Origin: Clostridiales bacterium
GTDB lineage: Bacteria; Bacillota; Clostridia; Lachnospirales; Lachnospiraceae
DNA length: 9,638 nucleotides
Assembly: GCA_015655565.1 (NCBI GenBank)
Contig: JAATEU010000091.1
Span: forward strand, 1-9,638
Direction of reading: 5' to 3'
The position numbers and the translations under genes are program-made. How positions within the stretch are numbered: the first letter of the stretch is position 1; each line of letters starts with the position of its first letter. A model generated the notes under the pieces. That model was not told the DNA's origin. It did not search any database and saw only the letters and a program-made list of their open reading frames with translations. Positions 1 through 5,273 of this stretch are shown piece by piece.

Positions 1-264
1 ATTCCTGTCATGAAGCCTACTTATGTGGCTGCAATTACGGTAACCTTTATGAATGCATGGAATAGTTATATGTGGCCCTTAGTCATTATGCAGGACAAAA
101 AAAGCCAGACTATGCCGCTGCTCATATCCAATCTTATAGCAGGATATACCATAGATTATGGCGTACTCATGTTAGCGGTATCTGTAGGTACTTTGCCTAC
201 CGTTATTATTTTCTCCCTGCTCCAAAGATATTTTGCAGACGGTATAACGGGTTCGATCAAATAA
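1..264 (+). CDS. ABC sugar transporter permease, MalG/LacG type (C-terminal part)
   Basis: The visible 87 residues are the C-terminal end of a binding-protein-dependent inner-membrane permease of the CUT1 carbohydrate ABC family; the start lies before the window. Seen: the frame is open from base 1 (I-P-V-M-K-P, the proline-rich end of the EAA coupling loop), followed by a membrane segment with FMNAWNSYMWPLVIM, the TMPLLISNL stretch, and a last hydrophobic segment (LMLAVSVGTLPTVIIFSLL) before the short tail GITGSIK. The same order (NVWNDFMQPLMIL, LPLLL, TDYGAMM) occurs in the complete permease at 4197-5081, so the two are paralogues. A terminator follows about 110 bp downstream, so this is probably the last gene of a separate sugar transport operon. 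Substrate unknown. The family call is firm; the sugar is not determinable from this fragment. Confidence 0.9.
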   Translation: MPVMKPTYVAAITVTFMNAWNSYMWPLVIMQDKKSQTMPLLISNLIAGYTIDYGVLMLAVSVGTLPTVIIFSLLQRYFADGITGSIK

Positions 265-374
265 AAGGTCTGCCGCTTAGGACGGCTTTGAGGATCTTTG
301 AAAACACCGTGCCAAATATAAGGATGAAAGAGTAGAATTCATAGAATAGTTTCGTTGGAACTAAATCACAAATG

Positions 375-405
375 CCGTCTGTTTAAAATAACAGGCGGTT
401 TTTTT
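375..405 (+). terminator. Rho-independent terminator after the upstream permease gene
   Basis: Arms CCGTCTGTT (375-383) and AACAGGCGG (390-398) form a 9-bp stem with one G-U pair, around the 6-nt loop TAAAAT. It is followed at once by seven T residues (399-405). Position and polarity fit termination of the transcript carrying the partial permease gene. Confidence 0.85.
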
Positions 406-529
406 GCTCTGATTGATAAGATGAAAAAAAGCAGTTACCTTTTTATATTAATGCCGGGGCATAGAAAAGGGCAAAATATACTTTGTCTCAAAGGTCTATT
501 TTGCTGCGGATACACAATTTCGACTCGTA

Positions 530-580
530 ATGTGCAATATTACACATGGACGCGCGACCACATATATGAGAATTGCACAT
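530..580. promoter_or_regulatory. Cluster of three ATTRCACAT half-sites (operator-like)
   Basis: ATGTGCAAT (530-538) and ATTACACAT (539-547) abut to make an 18-bp inverted repeat with a single mismatched pair. A further exact inverted copy of the first arm, ATTGCACAT, lies at 572-580. The second and third sites are in the same orientation and start 33 bp apart, close to three DNA turns. The third copy overlaps the -35-like TTGCAC of the promoter candidate. This is a typical arrangement for a dimeric DNA-binding protein. Which protein binds is unknown. The dyad lacks the central CpG usual for LacI-family operators, so a different regulator is possible. Confidence 0.4.
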
Positions 581-601
581 ATTGATGAATTGTATTAAAA
601 T
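573..601 (+). promoter_or_regulatory. Candidate sigma-A promoter for the LacI operon
   Basis: A -35-like TTGCAC (573-578; 3 of 6 consensus bases) is separated by exactly 17 nt from a -10-like TAAAAT (596-601; 5 of 6). Transcription would begin near 608 and give a leader of about 100 nt before the regulator gene. The surroundings are very AT-rich, so other -10-like hexamers occur (for example TATAGT at 654-659), and this choice is only the best spaced one. Confidence 0.4.
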
Positions 602-640
602 AAAAATATAAAAAATATCAAATACTGCAATATAGATGAA

Positions 641-654
641 AAAATACGTATTTT
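641..654. promoter_or_regulatory. CpG-centred perfect palindrome, candidate LacI-family operator
   Basis: AAAATACGTATTTT is a perfect 14-bp palindrome centred on a CpG step, 56 bp upstream of the LacI-family gene start. LacI-family operators are usually 14-20-bp palindromes with a central CG, as in the CcpA cre site, so this is a reasonable autoregulatory site. It lies downstream of the favoured promoter candidate, where a bound repressor could block elongation, and abuts another -10-like hexamer. The outer bases are all A/T, and such palindromes are more common by chance in AT-rich DNA, so the assignment is tentative. Confidence 0.4.
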
Positions 655-710
655 ATAGTTGAAATGTATTTGATTCCTCAGAGGACTCACTTGGTAGTAT
701 AGGAGGAAAT

Positions 711-1790
711 ATGGCTACACGAAAAGATATTGCAAACCGGGCTGGAGTATCTGTTTCAGTAGTTTCCAGGGCACTGAACAACAGTGGCTATGTTGATAAG
801 GACAAAAAAGACACGGTGATTAGGATTGCGGAAGAGCTGGGATATTACCCGCATCCGGTGGCTATGTCCTTACAAAAAAGAAGAACCAAGCAAATCCTGT
901 TTTATTGTAAAGATTTACAGAATTCTTTCAATATTGAGATGTACCAGGGCATGATCGAAACAGCAAAAAAACGTAAATTTATGGTTGTTATGAATGGCTC
1001 ATTGGACTTTGACAGTATTAAAGAAACTATGATTGACGGAATTATCATGCCCAATGAAAATGCGGCACAGTGGTATATGGATTCCTCCGGAAAGAATTAT
1101 TTCCTGCCGGTTGTGACTGCAAGCTATGGTAATCCGGTTAGTTTTTCCAAATCGGCACCCAGGGTTGAAATTGATATGTATAAGGCCACAAAAACAGCGA
1201 TTCAATATTTGCGGGACAACGGACATGAAAAAATTGCGTTTGGCATGCCTTACGAGTATAATTCCGTAAATGCAAGAATGTACGGTTATCTTGAGGAATT
1301 AAAACCTATATTGAAAGATAAGATTAAATGTTATGTTTTAGGAATCCATAAAAAAGATTTGGGTGAAGATGAACGCCTTCTGAAATTTAAGGAAGAGCAA
1401 ATCGGAGATAATTTTACCATAGAAGAAAGCTTCTATGGTAAAGGGGAGATGGCGGCCCAGCTGTTTATGGAAAGACAATTGGATGCAACGGCAGTTCTTT
1501 GCTTTAACGATCTTTTTGCATTCGGAGTCAGCAATCAATTCAAAAGAATGGGGGTCAGGGTACCGGAGGACGTATCTGTAATGGGCTTTGACGGTACCTT
1601 TGCAAGACGGTATACTTCCCCGCTTTTAACCACGGTGGATTTGTCGGCTAAAAAGCAGGGGGCAAAATGCGCAGAATTATTATTAGATTTACTGGAGGGG
1701 AAAAAAGTGAAACGGGTTATATATTTACCCGTTAAAATCATGCCGGGTGAAAGTGTAAAGAATATCCGGCGCAACAATACACAGCAGTAA
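711..1790 (+). CDS. LacI-family transcriptional regulator
   Basis: A 359-residue DNA-binding, sugar-responsive regulator, likely repressing the transporter and beta-galactosidase genes that follow. Seen: an N-terminal helix-turn-helix at residues 3-24 (RKDIANRAGVSVSVVSRALN), then the hinge at about 46-58 (YPHPVAMSLQKRR), with Leu54 at the position that in LacI inserts into the operator centre. The periplasmic-binding-protein-like effector domain spans about 61-350, with the family landmarks NGHEKIAFG (170-178), CFNDLFAFG (264-272) and GFDGT (292-296). Length matches the family. Small departures: His48 where many members have Asn in the Y-x-P-N hinge motif, and ID-M at 154-156 where D-N is common. 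AGGAGG at 701-706 lies 4 nt before the ATG, fixing the start. The next gene begins 14 nt after the stop, so the regulator appears to be the first gene of the operon it controls. Effector sugar unknown; a galactoside is inferred from context. Confidence 0.93.
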   Translation: MATRKDIANRAGVSVSVVSRALNNSGYVDKDKKDTVIRIAEELGYYPHPVAMSLQKRRTKQILFYCKDLQNSFNIEMYQGMIETAKKRKFMVVMNGSLDFDSIKETMIDGIIMPNENAAQWYMDSSGKNYFLPVVTASYGNPVSFSKSAPRVEIDMYKATKTAIQYLRDNGHEKIAFGMPYEYNSVNARMYGYLEELKPILKDKIKCYVLGIHKKDLGEDERLLKFKEEQIGDNFTIEESFYGKGEMAAQLFMERQLDATAVLCFNDLFAFGVSNQFKRMGVRVPEDVSVMGFDGTFARRYTSPLLTTVDLSAKKQGAKCAELLLDLLEGKKVKRVIYLPVKIMPGESVKNIRRNNTQQ

Positions 1791-1804
1791 AAGGGAGGTT
1801 TATT

Positions 1805-3166
1805 ATGAAAAGAATCAAGGTCAGAAAAATGGCGGCGTTACTTTTAGCGGTGATGTTGGCAGCATCCGCTTTCACGGCCTGCGGCAATTCAGGCGGTAAA
1901 AATGCCGGCGGTACGGAAGAAGGGACTGCATCAGGCAAAATCACGGTGGGAGGATGGCCTTCCGGTGACGATGCTTTTAATGCCGCAATGGCGGGATTTC
2001 AGGAGGCATATCCCGACATTGAAGTTGAATTGCAGTTTACAGATACAACCAGTCATCATCAGGCGTTACAGACTGCCCTTGCGGCAGGTTCCGACGCACC
2101 GGACGTGGCAATGGTAGAAGGAGCGTACATAGCACAATACAGGGATTCCTCCGCATTAGTGGACCTGCTGGAGGAACCTTATAATGCAGGCGGTTTGAAA
2201 GAGGATTTTGTGGCGTATAAATGGGAACAGGCATATTCGGCAGACGGCAGCAGATTAGTGGCGGTTCCCTGGGATATAGGTCCATGCAGTTATTTCTACC
2301 GTACCGATGTTTTTAAAGAGGCCGGCCTTCCGACGGCGCCGGAGGAGGTGGCTGAATTAATGAGTACCTGGGAGGGCGTATTAAAGGCGGCGGAAGCGGT
2401 CAGCATTCCCGGAGAAAGGTGGCTGCTGCCGGATGCATCTTATCTCTATTTTGAATTATTCTGTAACCGTGATTATTATGATAATGATTTGAATCTTGTA
2501 ATAGAACGTGAGGGAGATATGGACTGTCTGAAAGCAGTCATAAAAATGAGGGAAAATAAGTGGGACATGAATGTTGACATGTGGAGTAATGAAGCTTATG
2601 CAGGATATGCAGCCGGTTCCTGTGTTTCTGTAGCAACCGGCGCCTGGTTCGGCGGCTTTTTAAAAACAGATATTGATCCGGAGGGTTCAGGACATTGGGC
2701 GGTTACAACTTTACCGGGCGGTGTAAAGAGCTCTAACTGGGGCGGTTCCTTCTTAGTCATTCCTGCGCAAAGTGAGAATAAAACAGCTGCCTGGGCCTTT
2801 GTAAAATATATGCTTGCAACTGCGCAGGGCCAGAATGATATGTTTACAGCGGTAGATTACTACCCGGCGTACATGCCTGCCTGGGAGGATAAAGAAATTT
2901 ATGAAACGGAAGACCCTTATTTTGGAGGACAAAAGACAAAAGCACTATGGGCGGAAATAGCAGGTGAATTGGAACCGGTAAATACAACCTTGATGGACAC
3001 AACAGCGGAAGGCTGCATTTACAGTTCCGTGAATGCAGGATTGGAACAGGGACTCAGTGCGGAAGAAATCCGTGATTTAGTTGCAGCTGATATTGAAGCC
3101 GCAACGGCAGAAGTAAAGCAGCAGCAAATCCAGGTGCTTAAGGATGCCGGTCTTTGGGATAAATAA
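1805..3166 (+). CDS. Sugar ABC transporter substrate-binding lipoprotein (family 1)
   Basis: A 453-residue extracytoplasmic sugar-binding protein that delivers substrate to the permeases encoded next. Seen: positively charged N-terminus (KRIKVRK), hydrophobic core (residues 9-20) and a lipobox-like F-T-A-C with Cys26 as the lipidated residue, followed by a Gly/Ser/Asn-rich linker (27-46). The mature part begins with KITVGGWPSGDD and shows family 1 landmarks: APDVAMVEG (98-106), VPWDIGPCSYFYRTDVFKEAG (about 154-174) and the late NWGGSFLVIP (311-320) followed by the K-x-x-A-W-A-F-V-K-Y-M helix. Aromatic residues (Trp51, Trp156, Trp281, Trp312) fit sugar stacking, but no ligand can be assigned. 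GGAGG at 1794-1798 lies 6 nt before the ATG. It is co-transcribed with the regulator. A hairpin just after the stop may raise its mRNA level over the permeases. A galacto-oligosaccharide ligand is inferred only from the linked GH42 gene. Confidence 0.93.
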   Translation: MKRIKVRKMAALLLAVMLAASAFTACGNSGGKNAGGTEEGTASGKITVGGWPSGDDAFNAAMAGFQEAYPDIEVELQFTDTTSHHQALQTALAAGSDAPDVAMVEGAYIAQYRDSSALVDLLEEPYNAGGLKEDFVAYKWEQAYSADGSRLVAVPWDIGPCSYFYRTDVFKEAGLPTAPEEVAELMSTWEGVLKAAEAVSIPGERWLLPDASYLYFELFCNRDYYDNDLNLVIEREGDMDCLKAVIKMRENKWDMNVDMWSNEAYAGYAAGSCVSVATGAWFGGFLKTDIDPEGSGHWAVTTLPGGVKSSNWGGSFLVIPAQSENKTAAWAFVKYMLATAQGQNDMFTAVDYYPAYMPAWEDKEIYETEDPYFGGQKTKALWAEIAGELEPVNTTLMDTTAEGCIYSSVNAGLEQGLSAEEIRDLVAADIEAATAEVKQQQIQVLKDAGLWDK

Positions 3167-3203
3167 AGTACGTTTCTGAAAGTGCAAAAAGCATCAGATA
3201 TGA

Positions 3204-3237
3204 AAAAGCCGGACCTGAAATCAGAAGGCCGGCTTTT
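3204..3237 (+). terminator. Hairpin between binding-protein and permease genes (partial terminator or mRNA stabiliser)
   Basis: AAAAGCCGG (3204-3212) and CCGGCTTTT (3229-3237) form a perfect 9-bp stem. A bulged A at 3213 lets CCT (3214-3216) pair with AGG (3226-3228), leaving a 9-nt loop. The T tract is only four bases and belongs to the stem, so termination is probably incomplete. The permease gene starts 24 nt later with no evident new promoter. Hairpins at this point are known in binding-protein-dependent operons (for example malE-malF), where they protect the upstream mRNA or attenuate downstream expression. Confidence 0.65.
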
Positions 3238-3261
3238 CCAAAAGAAAGGAAGAGAAATCCT

Positions 3262-4200
3262 ATGGCAAAAATAAAAACAGAAAGAAATATATGGGCCGGG
3301 ATAAAAAAATATAAGGTTGCCTATGCATATATTGCACCGTTTTTTATTTTATTTGCGATTTTTGGAATATTTCCAATTGCGGCAGGCTTTTATATAAGCT
3401 TTTTCCGGTGGGACGGCATATCTGCCATGCACTTTATCGGCATAGAAAATTATCTGAATTTATTTAAGGACACCCTGTTCTGGAAAGCTCTCGGCAATAC
3501 ATTAATCATTGGCATTATAGCTCATATACCGATTCTGCTGGGAGGGTTGGCACTTGCCTATGTATTAAATTCTAAATTGGTAAAAGGTGAGAATATTTTC
3601 AAAACAATTTATTTTATGCCCATGGTCACCAGTTCCGTAGCCATTACGATTATCTTCCAGAATTTATTTGGAAATAATTATGGTCTCATTAATTATATAT
3701 TGAGTTTCTTTGGTGAAGAAGCAGTCAACTGGTTAGGCGGCAACGGTTCCCTTATTAAGGCGGCGGTGATGGTAATGTTTGCCTGGAAATGGATTGGCTG
3801 GAATATGGTTATTTATCTGGCAGGCATGCAGGGCATCAGTAATGATATTTATGAAGCCGCCAAAATTGATGGTGCAGGTCATTTAAGGGTTTTGCTTAGT
3901 ATTTCAATTCCGTTGTTAAAACCAATTATCGTATTTACGGTTATCCAGTCCAGTATCGGTATGTTTAACCTGTTTACGGAACCCTTTATTTTAACCAATT
4001 CCAGCTGGACCGGAGGCCAGAATAACGGCGGACTGACACTTATGATGTACCTGTTAAACAAAGCTCCTCAAGGCGGAACTGCATATGGGTATGCGTCAGC
4101 AGTTGCTTATGTTATTACGGTGATGATTATATTGATTTCATTGGGAGTATATAAAGTAACGGGCGAAAGAGAAACGGGAAAAAGGAGGGAAAATAAATGA
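3262..4200 (+). CDS. ABC sugar transporter permease, MalF/UgpA type
   Basis: A 312-residue integral membrane subunit of a CUT1 carbohydrate importer, one half of the permease heterodimer. Seen: a cytosolic basic N-terminus, then six hydrophobic segments at about residues 20-47, 79-101, 115-136, 166-187, 217-240 and 278-297. The EAA loop EAAKIDGAG starts at Glu198, with the conserved D203-G204; in this family it docks onto the ATPase. Between segments 1 and 2 lies GIENYLNLF, the usual MalF/UgpA external motif. The tail is basic (GERETGKRRENK). An AGGAAG-like site lies about 9 nt before the ATG, weaker than at neighbouring genes. The stop overlaps the next start as ATGA, so the two permeases are translationally coupled. 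No ATPase gene accompanies them; in Firmicutes CUT1 systems often share a MsmX/MsmK-type ATPase, which is inferred here. Confidence 0.94.
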   Translation: MAKIKTERNIWAGIKKYKVAYAYIAPFFILFAIFGIFPIAAGFYISFFRWDGISAMHFIGIENYLNLFKDTLFWKALGNTLIIGIIAHIPILLGGLALAYVLNSKLVKGENIFKTIYFMPMVTSSVAITIIFQNLFGNNYGLINYILSFFGEEAVNWLGGNGSLIKAAVMVMFAWKWIGWNMVIYLAGMQGISNDIYEAAKIDGAGHLRVLLSISIPLLKPIIVFTVIQSSIGMFNLFTEPFILTNSSWTGGQNNGGLTLMMYLLNKAPQGGTAYGYASAVAYVITVMIILISLGVYKVTGERETGKRRENK

Positions 4201-5081
4201 CGGCATTCATGATACTTATTTTAGCGGCAGCGGTAATGCTCATTGTGATAGCTAAGATTATTCCCGGCGGGAAGAAGTTTTCCATGTATTTTGTGCTGGT
4301 ATGCATTGCTTTTATTATGCTGCTTCCCTTTTACATGATGTTTGTTATGTCGACCCATACAACCAATGAGATTTATTCTTTTCCGCCGGCGGTTTGGTTT
4401 GGCCGGAATTTAGCGGTGAACTTTGAAAATATGAAGGCGGCGGTTAATATTCCCCGTGCATTTTTAAACAGTTGTATTATTACCGTATCCTATACGGCAC
4501 TGGTTTTGTTATTCTGTTCCATGGGCGGTTATGCTTTTGCTGTTTATGAGTTTCCGGGAAGAAAGAAATTATTTGCCGTTCTTCTGGCAACCATGATGAT
4601 TCCCTGGACTGCCGGTATTATTCCCTGGTTTATTATGATGTCGAAGTTTGGCTGGATTAATGATTTTAAGGCGTTGATTATACCGGGCTGTGCCAATGCT
4701 TTTGGTATCTTCTGGATGCGTCAGTATTGCCGGAATAATGTACCCACCTCCCTGGTGGAAGCGGCAAGAATCGATGGCTGCAGTGAATGGACCATATTTT
4801 TCCGTGTCATCGCGCCAATCCTGCTGCCGGCTTATGCATCTTTGGGAATTATGCAGTTCGTAAATGTATGGAATGACTTTATGCAGCCGTTAATGATACT
4901 TCGTAAAACGGAATTGCAGACCTTGCCTTTATTACTGAAAACAATGATCAGTGACTGGGGCACGGACTACGGAGCTATGATGCTTTCAAGTACCTGTGCG
5001 GTTCTGCCGTTATTAATTGCATTTTTATGTGCATCCAAATTCTTCATGTCAGGTTTGACGGCGGGAGCAATTAAAGAATAA
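4197..5081 (+). CDS. ABC sugar transporter permease, MalG/AraQ type
   Basis: A 294-residue second permease half, partner of the preceding MalF-type subunit. Seen: the EAA loop EAARIDGCS from Glu188 with D193-G194, preceded by FWMRQYCRNNVPTSLVEAA, the usual MalG-type lead-in. The C-terminal half repeats the order seen in the fragment at 1-264: FVNVWNDFMQPLMIL, LPLLL, TDYGAMM, then a last membrane segment at about 262-279. Hydrophobic segments also occur at about 30-50, 92-115, 126-148 and 205-235. An additional hydrophobic stretch occupies residues 2-22, where relatives normally have a short basic cytosolic tail, so the protein may have an extra N-terminal membrane helix. AGGAGG at 4183-4188 lies 8 nt before the ATG, which overlaps the previous stop, supporting this start. 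The substrate is inferred from the GH42 neighbour. Confidence 0.93.
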   Translation: MTAFMILILAAAVMLIVIAKIIPGGKKFSMYFVLVCIAFIMLLPFYMMFVMSTHTTNEIYSFPPAVWFGRNLAVNFENMKAAVNIPRAFLNSCIITVSYTALVLLFCSMGGYAFAVYEFPGRKKLFAVLLATMMIPWTAGIIPWFIMMSKFGWINDFKALIIPGCANAFGIFWMRQYCRNNVPTSLVEAARIDGCSEWTIFFRVIAPILLPAYASLGIMQFVNVWNDFMQPLMILRKTELQTLPLLLKTMISDWGTDYGAMMLSSTCAVLPLLIAFLCASKFFMSGLTAGAIKE

Positions 5082-5273
5082 AAACAGGAAGTAAGTGTGA
5101 AGAAAAAACATCTTCACACCGAAGAACCTCGAAATGAGCACAAAGGGTGCTCATTCAAGCTTCTTCCCTTATTATTTGTGATGTCACAGAAGCGGCATTA
5201 CGTCGGGAAGATTGAAAGAAAAGCATTTCAAAAAGTATTTGAGATGCCGCAAAGCGGCATTAGGGAGGGAAAT
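5082..5273 (+). promoter_or_regulatory. Hairpin-rich intercistronic spacer before the GH42 gene
   Basis: This 192-nt spacer is far longer than the other gaps in the operon and packed with inverted repeats. Stem 1: GTGTGAAGA (5095-5103) with TCTTCACAC (5111-5119), perfect, 7-nt loop. Stem 2: AATGAGCAC (5133-5141) with GTGCTCATT (5147-5155), perfect, 5-nt loop, optionally enclosed by GAAGAA (5121-5126) with TTCTTC (5161-5166). Stem 3: TCTTCCC (5162-5168) with GGGAAGA (5205-5211), competing with that enclosing pairing and containing TGTGA/TCACA (5177-5188). Stem 4: ATGCCGC (5244-5250) with GCGGCAT (5254-5260), ending two bases before the AGGGAGG of the GH42 gene. A second GCGGCATTA at 5192-5200 duplicates 5254-5262. 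It could be an RNA control or processing element, or a dispersed repeat; no known riboswitch class was recognised. Confidence 0.5.

Larger units (their letters stand above)
265..710. other. Intergenic region between two sugar operons
   Basis: No gene is supported in these 446 bases. The first part (265-374) is an unremarkable 3' untranslated tail of the upstream permease gene, ended by a hairpin terminator. From 406 the sequence becomes AT-rich and carries the likely control elements of the downstream LacI operon: three ATTRCACAT half-sites, a promoter candidate and a CpG-centred palindrome, each listed separately. A 54-codon frame starting at 421 has no ribosome binding site and runs through the candidate operator sites, so it was not called. 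A small inverted repeat at 451-462 (ATGCC, GG, GGCAT), flanked by CCTTTT (438-443) and AAAAGG (465-470), could form a weak imperfect hairpin of unknown role. Confidence 0.6.

Noticed and set aside
451..462. ATGCC-GG-GGCAT inverted repeat in the upstream intergenic region
   Set aside because: Short arms with a 2-nt centre and no T tract; not distinguishable from chance.
355..585. A 76-codon plus-strand frame, with an internal ATG at 421 giving 54 codons
   Set aside because: It spans the terminator hairpin and the operator-like repeats, has no ribosome binding site at either start, and its product resembles nothing recognisable.
5177..5188. TGTGATGTCACA, reminiscent of CRP half-sites TGTGA and TCACA
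   Set aside because: The spacing is 2 nt rather than 6, and CRP-type regulation of this kind is not expected in clostridia; it is more likely part of the RNA structure.
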